Shown here: in pieces, positions 41,122 to 50,360 of the stretch
How the letters are laid out: every line of letters begins with the position of its first letter
Position numbering within the stretch: the stretch's first letter is position 1
Assembly: GCF_000735455.1 (NCBI RefSeq)
Contig: NZ_JMPS01000040.1
Span: forward strand, 1 to 64,000
Reading direction: 5' to 3'
Length of the DNA: 64,000 nucleotides
Source of the DNA: Yokenella regensburgei ATCC 49455
Lineage (GTDB): Bacteria > Pseudomonadota > Gammaproteobacteria > Enterobacterales > Enterobacteriaceae
Position numbers and translations under genes: made by a program
The notes under the pieces: generated by a model
The model's input: the letters and a program-made list of their open reading frames with translations, nothing else
What the model was told of the DNA's origin: nothing
Databases searched by the model: none

Positions 41122-42384
41122 TCAGGCGCTGATATGATGCAGCTCTGCCAGTGCTTCCAGCGCTTTTTCAAAGCACAGCAGCGGCGCACGCACGGTGCCT
41201 GCCCCCACCTGCCCGATCCCGGCTTCGCGGTGGGCAATACCGGTGTTGATAAGCGGCGTAATACCGGTTTCGACTACCCGACGAACGTCCAGACCGAGAC
41301 AGGCACCTTTGAAATCCCACGACGGGATCTGGAACAACGGGTTATGGTCGAGATAAATTTCAGCCATCTCCTCTGATGTTTCCAGCGCAGCCCCCATACC
41401 GCCGGCACCAACAAAGCGCGTAACGCCCGGGGCCGCAATCATCGCAGCGCCGCCGATACCCAACGTTTCGGTAATCGCACTGTCGCCGATATCCGGGTTC
41501 GCGTCGGCCTGGCTGTAGCCGGTGAAGAACAGCCCCTGCGGCGTATTCACCGGAGCAGTAAACCAGCGATCGCCGGTGCCGCTAACGCGGATCCCGAACT
41601 CACGACCGTTTCGCGTCATGGCGGTGACAACCGATCCGGCTTTGATTTCTGCCGCAGCGTCCATCACCGCTTTGCTGTAGGCCATCGCCAGGTTCAGGAA
41701 GAACTGGTCGGTGACGCTCAGGAACTGCAGCACATCGGCAAGCTCGGCTTTATCGCGATCAAGACGGGCGATAACCGGCGACAGCGCGCGCAGCAACAAC
41801 GAAGAAGCGGCGATATTACGTTGATGGAACTCATCACCCATGGTGATAGCCTGCGCCATCATGGCGGTCAGATCCACGCCACCTTCCATCTCGCTGAGCG
41901 CTGCCTGTAGCACCGGAGCTAAGGTATCGCGCATCCAGCGCAGACGCTGCTGCACGTCTTCGCCGTAGGCACCAAAGCGCATCACCTTACCAATGCCTTC
42001 GTTCAGGTTGCAGCAGGCCTCATTGCCGTGCACCACATCACGCACCACCAGCACCGGCATGGTCGCCGAGGTAATACCGCCCATGGGACCCACTGCGCCC
42101 ACATGGTGGCATGGAATAAACTCGACTTCGCCCTGCTCCAGCAGACGCACCGCGTCGGCTTCACTGCTCGCCCAACCTTCAAACATGGCCGCGCCGATAC
42201 AGGCTCCGCGCATTGGTCCGGTCATATCCTGCCACGCGATCGGCGGCCCGGCGTGCAGCAGCTTGCGCCCCTGCGCCAGCACCGGCACCGCTTCTTTCGC
42301 CGGGCGAACCGCTATCCAGTGAGGACGCGCTGCTTTAATTCGTTCAATGATGGCTTCGTTAGCCTGCGCAATTGATGAATACAT
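41122..42384 (-). CDS. allG: AllG-type subunit of oxamate carbamoyltransferase (DUF1116)
   Basis: 420 aa from MYSSIAQANEAIIERIKAARP at 42384; a longer frame upstream overlaps allF and is not conserved. DUF1116 family (E. coli YlbE, YahG). Characteristic runs: IPCHHVGAVGPMGGITSATMPVLVV, NEACCNLNEGIGKVMRFGAYG, FFTGYSQADANPDIGDSAITETLGIGG. Together with AllF and AllH converts oxalurate and phosphate to oxamate and carbamoyl phosphate. Confidence 0.92.
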   Translation of the reverse strand: MYSSIAQANEAIIERIKAARPHWIAVRPAKEAVPVLAQGRKLLHAGPPIAWQDMTGPMRGACIGAAMFEGWASSEADAVRLLEQGEVEFIPCHHVGAVGPMGGITSATMPVLVVRDVVHGNEACCNLNEGIGKVMRFGAYGEDVQQRLRWMRDTLAPVLQAALSEMEGGVDLTAMMAQAITMGDEFHQRNIAASSLLLRALSPVIARLDRDKAELADVLQFLSVTDQFFLNLAMAYSKAVMDAAAEIKAGSVVTAMTRNGREFGIRVSGTGDRWFTAPVNTPQGLFFTGYSQADANPDIGDSAITETLGIGGAAMIAAPGVTRFVGAGGMGAALETSEEMAEIYLDHNPLFQIPSWDFKGACLGLDVRRVVETGITPLINTGIAHREAGIGQVGAGTVRAPLLCFEKALEALAELHHISA

Positions 42385-42400
42385 ATCCGTACCTCTGAAC

Positions 42401-44068
42401 TTAACGTAACTGTTTGAGTAAACTGGCGAGACGCGCGTTACCACCGGCAACGGGCGCCCACTGATAGTGCACAACCGGCGTGTTGCTGCTTTGCAGATCC
42501 AGCGCGAAGCTACGCAGCCCGGCGTTGATCACCTGCACCCCGTCGAGCAGTGAATAATGCACATCGTGATGGGTATGGGCCTGCTGATGGGTAAGACTCA
42601 CCGCCAGCAGCACCGCCTCTTCCAGGGTTTCCGCCACCGCGATACCTGCCTCACGTAGCTTTTCGCTTTGCCCGGAGCGCCCCTGCGGATCCTGCTCGGT
42701 ACCGGTTAAGGTCGCGATGGTGACCAGCGGTGCGTTTGTTCCACGTTTCGCCTGCAGTTGTGCAATAGCATCCACCACGGCTCCGGCAGGATCTTCACAG
42801 GCGCCGTAGCCCAACACCACGTCGAGCAGCAGCACGCCCACTTCTGGCTGCGTCGCCAGCTTTTCGATTTCGATAGTGCGGGTCGTCGGGTCGATCATCG
42901 GATGCGGACGGCCCAGGGTGTAGCTGTCATCGCCAAGATCGACAATACGATGGCCACCCTGCGCCAGCATGACGCCGTCCGGGTGGTCTGTGCTGAGAGG
43001 AATGCCGAGGCTTGCGGAAAGCAGCATCGCCGCTTCGGCTGCCAGTGTGCCACCGGCATACAGGCCATGAATGGTTTTCCCGGCGACCATCGGTTGCAGG
43101 CCACGCTGTTGCTCAACGTGCGCCAGCAGCACCGCCAGACGCGCAGCGTCAGACAGCGACGTTGCCAGCCAGACGTTACCTTCGCGGCGCTGCTCCGGTT
43201 TGCTCCCGAGGAACAACGCCACCACCGGTTTATTCAGGGTTTGCATCGCCGTGATAATGCGTTGACGAACTTCTGCGGCCGGGGGCTTAGAGACAAAGGT
43301 AATCACCTGCGTGGCGTCGTCACCGGCCAGCATCTCCAGCGCGGTCAGCGCGCTGATACCGCCAACGTCGGCGCTTAAATCACGCCCGCCAAGACCAATG
43401 GCGTGGGAGATCCCCTGCTGGTGCAGGGCAATCTGCGAAGTTATCTCCTGGATCCCGGTGCCGGATGCACCGATGACACCGATATCCCCTTTCGGCAAGA
43501 CGTTGGCAAACGCCAGCGGGCTACCGGCGATCATCGCAGTGCCGCAGTCCGGCCCCATGACAATGAGGCCGCGGGATTGCGCCAGCTTTTTCAGCTCCAC
43601 TTCCTGCGCCAGCGGCACGTTGTCGGAGAACATCATCACGTTTTTATCTGCGAGCAGCCCTTCACGAGCCACGTCTGCGGCATACTCGCCCGCTACCGAC
43701 ACCAGCAGAAGATTAGCCTGCGGCAGTTTCTGGCAGGCACTCTCCCAGCGGCGCGCTTTCACCAGTTGGCTGGAGCTACCGGACGCATTGGCGATGGCGT
43801 TCAGCTCTTTCTCAAGCTGCTCACGGATAAGATCCATGATCCCCGGCACTTCCTGGGTCGTGCGCACCGCAACACAAATATCGTTCGGCGTCGCACTGGC
43901 GAAGTCGTCATGCCAGAACCCGGTAGAATCGAGCATCGATTTATTAGCCGGCGTTCCCATCATCACGGACACCTGATCGACCTCCGGGCGTTCGCTTAAT
44001 TTGCGAGAAATAATCATCAGGCTGACGGAGTCCTGAAAACTTCCCTTCTTAATAAAGGCGTAAATCAT
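42401..44068 (-). CDS. allF: AllF (FdrA)-type subunit of oxamate carbamoyltransferase
   Basis: 555 aa, exactly the length of E. coli FdrA and close to it from MIYAFIKKGSFQDSVSLMIISRKLSE to the end VVHYQWAPVAGGNARLASLLKQL. The middle is a succinyl-CoA-synthetase-like CoA/nucleotide fold (MMFSDNVPLAQEVELKK ... IGASGTGIQEITSQ ... HAIGLGGRDLSADVGG), where a phosphohistidine would lie in the parent family. Second gene of the operon, 13 bp after the transporter. Confidence 0.94.
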   Translation of the reverse strand: MIYAFIKKGSFQDSVSLMIISRKLSERPEVDQVSVMMGTPANKSMLDSTGFWHDDFASATPNDICVAVRTTQEVPGIMDLIREQLEKELNAIANASGSSSQLVKARRWESACQKLPQANLLLVSVAGEYAADVAREGLLADKNVMMFSDNVPLAQEVELKKLAQSRGLIVMGPDCGTAMIAGSPLAFANVLPKGDIGVIGASGTGIQEITSQIALHQQGISHAIGLGGRDLSADVGGISALTALEMLAGDDATQVITFVSKPPAAEVRQRIITAMQTLNKPVVALFLGSKPEQRREGNVWLATSLSDAARLAVLLAHVEQQRGLQPMVAGKTIHGLYAGGTLAAEAAMLLSASLGIPLSTDHPDGVMLAQGGHRIVDLGDDSYTLGRPHPMIDPTTRTIEIEKLATQPEVGVLLLDVVLGYGACEDPAGAVVDAIAQLQAKRGTNAPLVTIATLTGTEQDPQGRSGQSEKLREAGIAVAETLEEAVLLAVSLTHQQAHTHHDVHYSLLDGVQVINAGLRSFALDLQSSNTPVVHYQWAPVAGGNARLASLLKQLR

Positions 44069-44081
44069 TACCGCTACCTCT

Positions 44082-45305
44082 TTATGAACGTTTTTCTTTT
44101 AAAAACAGCATACTGATAAGCCCCACCACCAGAAGCGCAGCAGAGACATAGAAACTGGACGCCAGGCTGCCGGTAATATCACGGGCAGCACCGGCAATAA
44201 TCGGCGCCAGAATGGAGGAGCTCATACCAATGAAATTGAACAGACCGAAGGCGGTGCTGTAGTTGTTCTCATCCACGCTGTCCGCAACCAGCGCCACCAG
44301 CACCGGATCGAGCGCCAGTTTGCCCACCAGGCCATAGATGCAGAGCGCCACGATGACCCCGGTCATGCTCGGCATCCAGACGATGGAGAGCATGCTGAGA
44401 ATTGCCACCGGCACCAGGAACATAATCAGCGGTTTGCGGCGACCTAATTTGTCGGAAAGACTGGAGAATAACAGTGCGCCGGGAATAGATATCCACGCCA
44501 CCAGCGAAGAAATAAACCCGGTTTCACTACCGGCAATTCCACGCTCATTTTGCAAATAATAAGGAAGCCAGGTCAGAATAACGAAGAATCCAAACAGGCT
44601 ACAGAACACCATAATATAAGTCAGAATAAGGTTGCGGTTTTTCAGTAAATCGCTGAATTTACCTTTTTTAACCGCCTGACCATTTTCATCTTTGCTGCGT
44701 TTTTTCTCTTTTACGAATAGCCAGATGGCAACCCCCACCAGAATAGAAGGGATAGCCATGGCGTAAAACGGCATACGCCAGGAGTAACCTTTATCGTAGA
44801 CCAGCCAGCTTGAGGTCATCAGACCGAGGGCAATACCGAACGCCATCCCGCTATTGATAATCGCACTACCAAGAGAACGGTATTTTTTCGGGATCTGCTC
44901 TGAAGAGAGGCCATACTGCGGGCCGTAATAGGTGCCTTCGCCAGCCCCGGTCACCACGCGGGCGAACAGCAAGGTGGTCCAGGTCTTGGCCCATCCGGTC
45001 ACAGCAGTGAAGGCGCCAAACAGAATAAAGCCCGGTACCAGCACCTTTTTCTTACCAATTTTGTCGCCCAGTACCCCGGCCGGGACCTGCAGCAGCGCAT
45101 AGGAGAAGTAGAATACCGAGTTCAGGATCCCAAGCTGGGTGCCGGTTAAACCAAACTCTTTTTCCAGTTCACCCATCACCGGGTTAAGAATGGTGCGATC
45201 GGCATACATAAAGATCCACCCTAACCAGAACAGGAATACCGTTACCCACCATGCGGGTATCCCTCTTTTTTTCGGCACATCGGCCACTTCACACGATCCA
45301 GACAT
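44082..45305 (-). CDS. MFS transporter of the all module (ACS-like)
   Basis: 407 aa from MSGSCEVADVPKKRGIPAWW at 45305, chosen because GGGAG lies seven bases upstream; seven more codons are open. Twelve transmembrane segments with the family loop GVLGDKIGKKKVLVPG and GAGEGTYYGPQYG. It resembles the anion:cation symporter branch. First gene of the allFGH-allS operon; E. coli fdrA-ylbEF has no transporter in this position. Probable cargo is oxalurate, allantoate or another ureide, from context only. Confidence 0.85.
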   Translation of the reverse strand: MSGSCEVADVPKKRGIPAWWVTVFLFWLGWIFMYADRTILNPVMGELEKEFGLTGTQLGILNSVFYFSYALLQVPAGVLGDKIGKKKVLVPGFILFGAFTAVTGWAKTWTTLLFARVVTGAGEGTYYGPQYGLSSEQIPKKYRSLGSAIINSGMAFGIALGLMTSSWLVYDKGYSWRMPFYAMAIPSILVGVAIWLFVKEKKRSKDENGQAVKKGKFSDLLKNRNLILTYIMVFCSLFGFFVILTWLPYYLQNERGIAGSETGFISSLVAWISIPGALLFSSLSDKLGRRKPLIMFLVPVAILSMLSIVWMPSMTGVIVALCIYGLVGKLALDPVLVALVADSVDENNYSTAFGLFNFIGMSSSILAPIIAGAARDITGSLASSFYVSAALLVVGLISMLFLKEKRS

Positions 45306-45628
45306 AAGCAATCTCCCGGTAATCATTACCGTTGAATACCTCAGTCAATGAGGTTTGATGTTTAACTGTCTTCAACTTATCGGGTCGTAGCACTATTTCA
45401 TTTGCGCGAAATCACACTATATCCATTGTTATAAATTACTGAGCATTACCCATGTGATTATTAAAAAAACTCTAATAATGATTATTAAATATCGTTAAAT
45501 AAAAACCACACTAGCATAAAACATTAGCGAGATATTTTTACCAATAGATGAATTCCTCTTACGATCACAATTTAAATTAATAAATCTTATATTTTGAGGG
45601 GGAAATATTTCTATTATTTGAGGTCAGA
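45306..45628. promoter_or_regulatory. Divergent promoter region of the all module
   Basis: A 323-bp AT-rich gene-free interval with start codons on both sides. It carries a direct repeat TGATTATTAA at 45455-45464 and 45479-45488 (24-bp period), plausible as regulator sites. No firm -35/-10 pair was assigned. Confidence 0.5.
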
Positions 45629-46531
45629 ATGAAAAAGAAACTGGTCATTGCGCTGGGTGGTAACGCATTGCTACAGCGCGGAGAAGCATTAAGCGCCGAG
45701 AACCAACAGCGCAGCATTCAGCTGTTCGCCAGAATGGTCTCTGAACTGGCGCGTGACTATCAACTGGTCATCGTCCACGGCAACGGCCCGCAGGTGGGTT
45801 TACTGGCGCTGCAGAATGCGGCCTATCGTGAGTCTCCGGCGTGGCCGCTGGATATTCTGGTCGCAGAAAGCCAGGGGATGATTGGTTACGCCATCGCCGA
45901 AGGGGTTTCTCAGTACGCCGACGCCCTGCCGGTGACGACACTTCTGACCCGCGTGGTGGTGGATCCGGAAGATGAAGCCTTCCAGGCTCCGGGGAAATTT
46001 ATCGGCCCGGTCTATCCGGCGGAACAAAAAGCAGCGCTCGAGCAACAGCATGGCTGGCAGGTGAAAGCGGATGGGCAGTACGTTCGCCGGGTTGTCCCCT
46101 CCCCTGCACCACTGAAAATTGTCGACAGCGCGGCGATTGAAACACTGATGGCCGCCGGGCATCTGGTTATCTGCTGCGGCGGTGGCGGTATTCCGGTGGT
46201 GGAGCATGAACACGGCTATCAGGGCGTAGAAGCGGTAATTGATAAGGATTTGACCGCCGCGGTGCTGGCACAGTCCATCGATGCCGATATGCTGCTTATT
46301 CTCACCGACGCCGATGCCGTCTATCAGGACTGGGGCACGCCGCAGGCGCGTGCATTGCGGAAGGTGACGATTGAAGAGTTAGCGCCCTTTGCCGCACCCG
46401 ACGGCGCGATGGGGCCGAAAGCCGCCGCGGTTATCCAGTTCGTTCGCCGTAGCGGAAACCCGGCCTTTATCGGAGCGCTAAAAGATGCGCCGCAGATCCT
46501 CAGCGGAGAAAAAGGCACCTGCATTCACTAA
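45629..46531 (+). CDS. allK: Carbamate kinase, AllK type
   Basis: Makes ATP from carbamoyl phosphate and ADP. 300 aa amino-acid kinase fold: LVIALGGNALLQRG, IVHGNGPQVGLLALQN, DILVAESQGMIGYAIAEG, and LILTDADAVYQDWGTPQ. Closest in pattern to E. coli YbcF (AllK), which is also partnered with fdrA-ylbEF. Its product use couples oxalurate breakdown to substrate-level phosphorylation. Ends at a bidirectional terminator shared with fbaA. Confidence 0.93.
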   Translation: MKKKLVIALGGNALLQRGEALSAENQQRSIQLFARMVSELARDYQLVIVHGNGPQVGLLALQNAAYRESPAWPLDILVAESQGMIGYAIAEGVSQYADALPVTTLLTRVVVDPEDEAFQAPGKFIGPVYPAEQKAALEQQHGWQVKADGQYVRRVVPSPAPLKIVDSAAIETLMAAGHLVICCGGGGIPVVEHEHGYQGVEAVIDKDLTAAVLAQSIDADMLLILTDADAVYQDWGTPQARALRKVTIEELAPFAAPDGAMGPKAAAVIQFVRRSGNPAFIGALKDAPQILSGEKGTCIH

Positions 46532-46532
46532 A

Positions 46533-46560
46533 AAAATGGCTTCCCGAGGGAAGCCATTTT
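46533..46560. terminator. Bidirectional terminator allK/fbaA
   Basis: Thirteen-bp arms AAAATGGCTTCCC/GGGAAGCCATTTT with a GA centre (outer arms effective, four-base loop on folding). T runs on both strands. Marks the right end of the inserted module. Confidence 0.9.
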
Positions 46561-46576
46561 ATTGCCATCAGGCAGA

Positions 46577-47656
46577 TTACAGTACGTCTACCGCGTTCAG
46601 TTCTTTGAACGCCTGCTCCAGACGAACGATCATGCTGCTCTGTGCAGCACGCAGCCATACGCGCGGATCGTAGTACTTCTTGTTCGGCTGGTCTTCGCCT
46701 TTCGGGTTGCCCAGCTGACCTTGCAGGTAAGCTTCGTTGGTTTTGTAGTACTGCAGGATACCGTCCCAGGTCGCCCATTGGGTGTCGGTATCGATGTTCA
46801 TTTTCACAACGCCGTAGCTCACGGAATCTTTGATTTCCTGAGCAGAAGAACCGGAACCGCCGTGGAACACGAAGTTCAGGCTGTTGTGCGGCAGGTTGTG
46901 TTTCTTAGAAACATATTCCTGAGAATCACGCAGGATAGTCGGGGTCAGAACCACGTTACCCGGCTTGTACACGCCGTGTACGTTACCGAAGGAAGCAGCG
47001 ATGGTGAAACGCGGGCTGATTTTGCTCAGTTCAGTGTACGCGTAATCAACGTCTTCCGGCTGGGTGTACAGTGCAGAAGCGTCCATGTGGCTGTTGTCCA
47101 CGCCGTCTTCTTCACCACCGGTGCAACCCAGTTCGATTTCCAGGGTCATGCCGATTTTGGACATGCGAGTCAGGTACTTAGAGCAGATCTCGATGTTCTC
47201 GTGCAGAGACTCTTCGGACAGGTCAATCATGTGAGAAGAGAACAGCGGCTTACCGGTGGCTGCGAAGTGTTTTTCACCCGCGTCCAGCAGACCGTCGATC
47301 CACGGCAGCAGTTTCTTAGCGCAGTGGTCAGTGTGCAGGATAACCGGAACACCGTAATGCTCAGCCATCTGGTGAACGTGATGCGCGCCAGAGATAGCAC
47401 CCAGGATTGCAGCGCCCTGAGGAACGTCGGTTTTCACGCCTTTACCCGCGATGAACGCAGCGCCACCGTTGGAGAACTGAACGATAACCGGTGCTTTAAC
47501 TTTTGCTGCGGTTTCCAGAACGGCGTTGATGGAGTCAGTCCCCACGCAGTTAACAGCTGGCAGAGCAAAGTTATTTTCTTTTGCTACCTGGAACACTTTC
47601 TGAACGTCATCACCAGTGATCACGCCAGGTTTTACGAAATCAAAAATTTTAGACAT
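46577..47656 (-). CDS. fbaA: Fructose-bisphosphate aldolase, class II
   Basis: Zn-dependent aldolase of glycolysis/gluconeogenesis. 359 aa. Zinc His residues in VILHTDHCAKKLLPWIDG and later GNVHGVYKPG and FHGGSGSS regions. Last gene of epd-pgk-fbaA. Confidence 0.98.
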   Translation of the reverse strand: MSKIFDFVKPGVITGDDVQKVFQVAKENNFALPAVNCVGTDSINAVLETAAKVKAPVIVQFSNGGAAFIAGKGVKTDVPQGAAILGAISGAHHVHQMAEHYGVPVILHTDHCAKKLLPWIDGLLDAGEKHFAATGKPLFSSHMIDLSEESLHENIEICSKYLTRMSKIGMTLEIELGCTGGEEDGVDNSHMDASALYTQPEDVDYAYTELSKISPRFTIAASFGNVHGVYKPGNVVLTPTILRDSQEYVSKKHNLPHNSLNFVFHGGSGSSAQEIKDSVSYGVVKMNIDTDTQWATWDGILQYYKTNEAYLQGQLGNPKGEDQPNKKYYDPRVWLRAAQSSMIVRLEQAFKELNAVDVL

Positions 47657-47721
47657 GTTACGTAGTCCTGTATCTTCGGCCGTTAGAAATGGGTGCGTGC
47701 TTGTATAGCGCGCTGAAAAAT

Positions 47722-47739
47722 GGGCAGGTTTCCCTGCCC
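47722..47739 (-). terminator. Hairpin between pgk and fbaA
   Basis: Stem GGGCAGG (47722-47728)/CCTGCCC (47733-47739); on the minus strand followed by ATTTTTC. Nine bases past the pgk stop; probably partial termination or an mRNA stability boundary within the operon. Confidence 0.7.
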
Positions 47740-47747
47740 TTTAGGTC

Positions 47748-48911
47748 TTACTTCTTAGCGCGCTCTTCGAGCATTGCTACTGCTGGCAGTACTTTACCTT
47801 CCACGAATTCGAGGAATGCGCCGCCGCCAGTGGAGATGTAGGAAATCTTGTCAGAGATACCGAACAGGTCGATAGCGGCCAGCGTGTCACCGCCGCCTGC
47901 GATAGAGAACGCGTCGCTGTCAGCAATGGCGTTAGCCACGATTTCGGTACCTTTACGGAAGTTCGGGAACTCGAACACGCCAACCGGGCCATTCCACAGA
48001 ATGGTTTTGGCATTTTTGAGGATATCTGCCAGTTTCTGTGCAGAAACATCACCGAGGTCCAGGATCTGCTCTTCATCTTTGATGTCGTTAACAGATTTCA
48101 GGGTCGCGGTGGCGGTTTCAGAGAACTCGGTCGCCACGCGAACGTCAGTCGGAACCGGGATATCGCAGGTCGTCAGCAGGCGTTTAGCTTCGTCAACCAG
48201 GTCTGCTTCGTACAGGGATTTACCCACGTTGTGGCCTTGAGCGGCAACGAAGGTGTTAGCGATACCGCCGCCGACGATCAGCTGGTCAGCGATTTTGGAC
48301 AGAGAATCCAGAACGGTCAGTTTGGTAGAAACTTTAGAACCACCGACGATAGCAACCATCGGGCGAGCCGGTTCTTTCAGCGCTTTACCCAGAGCGTCAA
48401 GCTCAGCGGCCAGCAGCGGGCCTGCACAAGCAACATCAGCAAATTTGCCGATACCGTGGGTAGAGGCCTGCGCGCGGTGCGCGGTACCGAATGCATCCAT
48501 CACGAACACGTCGCACAGTGCAGCGTATTTCTTAGACAGCGCTTCGTCGTCTTTTTTCTCGCCTTTGTTGAAGCGAACGTTTTCCAGAACCACCAGTTCA
48601 CCAGCAGCAACGTCAACGCCGTCGAGGTAGTCTTTCACCAGGCGAACCGGGCTGGAAAGTTTTTCTTTCAGGTAGTTAACTACCGGAAGCAGAGAGAATT
48701 CTTCGTTGTACTCGCCTTCGGTCGGACGACCCAGGTGGGAGGTAACCATCACTTTCGCGCCTTGTTTCAGGGCCAGTTCGATGGTCGGCAGAGATGCACG
48801 GATACGCGCGTCGCTGGTCACTTTCCCTTCTTTAACCGGCACGTTCAGATCCGCACGGATGAAAACGCGTTTGCCAGCCAGATCCAGATCGGTCATCTTA
48901 ATTACAGACAT
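47748..48911 (-). CDS. pgk: Phosphoglycerate kinase
   Basis: Generates ATP from 1,3-bisphosphoglycerate. 387 aa from [25 protein letters not shown] at 48911; a few upstream codons are open but not conserved. Motifs [19 protein letters not shown] and the nucleotide loop [13 protein letters not shown] are intact. Middle gene of epd-pgk-fbaA. Confidence 0.98.
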   Translation of the reverse strand: MSVIKMTDLDLAGKRVFIRADLNVPVKEGKVTSDARIRASLPTIELALKQGAKVMVTSHLGRPTEGEYNEEFSLLPVVNYLKEKLSSPVRLVKDYLDGVDVAAGELVVLENVRFNKGEKKDDEALSKKYAALCDVFVMDAFGTAHRAQASTHGIGKFADVACAGPLLAAELDALGKALKEPARPMVAIVGGSKVSTKLTVLDSLSKIADQLIVGGGIANTFVAAQGHNVGKSLYEADLVDEAKRLLTTCDIPVPTDVRVATEFSETATATLKSVNDIKDEEQILDLGDVSAQKLADILKNAKTILWNGPVGVFEFPNFRKGTEIVANAIADSDAFSIAGGGDTLAAIDLFGISDKISYISTGGGAFLEFVEGKVLPAVAMLEERAKK

Positions 48912-48959
48912 GGTGAATCCTCTCATTGATTCATAAAGTTTTGCAGACGCATTCGCGTC

Positions 48960-49979
48960 TTACCTGAAACCAATAGCTGCCATCGCCAACGTGGTGTCGA
49001 GCATTCGGTTGGCAAAGCCCCATTCATTATCACACCAGACCAGCGTTTTGATGAGGTGCGCACCACTCACTCGCGTCTGCGTTCCATCAACGATGGCGCT
49101 GTGCGGATCGTGGTTAAAATCGGTGGAGACCAACGGCAATTCCGTATAGTCAACTATACCATGAAATGCTCCCAGCGCTGCTTTTTGCAGCAAGCTGTTG
49201 ACTTCACAGGATTTTACCGGATTTTTCACCGTCACGCTAAGGTCGATCGCCGTCACATTTATCGTTGGAACTCGCACCGCAATCGCTTCAAAACGGTCAT
49301 TAAACTGCGGGAAAATACGGGTGATCCCCGCCGCCAGTTTTGTATCAACCGGAATGATGGACTGACTCGCGGCACGCGTACGGCGCAAATCCGGATGATA
49401 AGCGTCAATCACCTGCTGATCGTGCATGGCAGAGTGAATGGTAGTTACCGTCCCCGACTCGATGCCAAAAGCATCATCTAACAATTTGATGACGGGGATT
49501 ATGCAGTTTGTAGTACAGGAGGCGTTGGAGACAATGCGATGCTCGGCGCGAAGCTCGTCCTGGTTCACACCAAAGACGACGGTGGCGTCAAGATCGTTGC
49601 TGCCGGGATGAGAAAAGAGCACTTTCTTCGCGCCAGCCGCGAGGTGCGCTTCACCGTCTTCACGAGTGCCATACACGCCGGTGCAGTCGAGTACGACATC
49701 CACACCCAGCTCCCGCCACGGCAGCGCATCAATACTGCGCTCGTGGAGCAGACGAATTGCATCGTCACCGACGTACAGTTGCTCGTTCTCCTGACGGACA
49801 TCCCAGGCAAAGCGGCCGTGGCTGGTGTCGTACTTCAATAAATGCGCGATGCCGGTAGCATCGGCAAGCTCATTGATTGCCACCACGGTGATTTCCGCCC
49901 GGCGTCCGGATTCATACAGTGCACGAACCACGTTACGCCCGATGCGACCAAAGCCATTAATCGCTACGCGTACGGTCAT
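48960..49979 (-). CDS. epd: D-erythrose-4-phosphate dehydrogenase
   Basis: Oxidises erythrose 4-phosphate for pyridoxal phosphate synthesis. 339 aa, GAPDH fold: [15 protein letters not shown] and catalytic Cys in [13 protein letters not shown]. Differs from GapA by family sequence and by operon context with pgk and fbaA. Preceded by a Cra-like palindrome. Confidence 0.96.
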   Translation of the reverse strand: MTVRVAINGFGRIGRNVVRALYESGRRAEITVVAINELADATGIAHLLKYDTSHGRFAWDVRQENEQLYVGDDAIRLLHERSIDALPWRELGVDVVLDCTGVYGTREDGEAHLAAGAKKVLFSHPGSNDLDATVVFGVNQDELRAEHRIVSNASCTTNCIIPVIKLLDDAFGIESGTVTTIHSAMHDQQVIDAYHPDLRRTRAASQSIIPVDTKLAAGITRIFPQFNDRFEAIAVRVPTINVTAIDLSVTVKNPVKSCEVNSLLQKAALGAFHGIVDYTELPLVSTDFNHDPHSAIVDGTQTRVSGAHLIKTLVWCDNEWGFANRMLDTTLAMAAIGFR

Positions 49980-50102
49980 AGGTCTCTCGCTAGACTTTCC
50001 CTGATTTGAGGTGGCAAACAGAGTAATGCAGCCACGCCCTGAGGGAAACCTTGCCTGTCACAAACTGCGACTGATTGATTATTTGTCGAACATTTAATCG
50101 AC

Positions 50103-50114
50103 TGAAACGGTTCA
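50103..50114. promoter_or_regulatory. Cra (FruR) operator candidate upstream of epd
   Basis: TGAAACGGTTCA differs by one base from the Cra core palindrome TGAAACGTTTCA; flanks extend it to CTGAAACGGTTCAG. About 124 bp upstream of epd, where Cra control is known in E. coli. Confidence 0.75.
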
Positions 50115-50266
50115 GCTAGAATAAGCGAAACCAAGAATAAAAGGAATGATTGTCCAGACAAAGAAGCCAGTTATCTGACATTCGTCACATTTTCTTTGGA
50201 ATAATTGACGGGCGATTTCAGAGATTCAGGAATAGCAGGAACAGGAAGCGGAGGTGAGGAAAAAAC

Positions 50267-50296
50267 AAAACGGTAACCCAATGGCTACCGTTTTTT
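50267..50296. terminator. Intrinsic terminator downstream of tktA
   Basis: Arms AAAACGGTA (50267-50275) and TACCGTTTT (50286-50294), flanked by A and T runs so it can work on both strands. It lies about 65 bp past the tktA stop, beyond the second hairpin. Confidence 0.75.
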
Positions 50297-50306
50297 GTGT
50301 TTGCCC

Positions 50307-50328
50307 CTCGCCCATGAGGAGAGGGTCA
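50307..50328. repeat. CCCTCTCCC-type hairpin (imperfect copy)
   Basis: CCCTCGCCC ... GAGGAGAGGG, an imperfect member of the dispersed hairpin family, directly downstream of tktA. A neighbouring small hairpin GGCGGGCT/AGCCTGCC follows at 50333-50350. Confidence 0.5.
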
Positions 50329-50360
50329 GAGGGCGGGCTAAAGCCTGCCCCTGCAAACGA

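Larger units (their letters stand above)
49980..50360. promoter_or_regulatory. epd promoter region and tktA downstream region
   Basis: 381 bp without a gene. It holds the Cra-like site at 50103, promoter DNA of epd, the bidirectional hairpin at 50267 and a CCCTCTCCC-type hairpin at 50307. In E. coli K-12 several genes (yggC, yggD, yggF, yggP, cmtAB) lie between epd and tktA; none is present here. Confidence 0.6.

Noticed and set aside
46562..47665. 367-codon plus-strand frame opposite fbaA
   Set aside because: Covers fbaA exactly in antisense and includes its terminator; not a gene.
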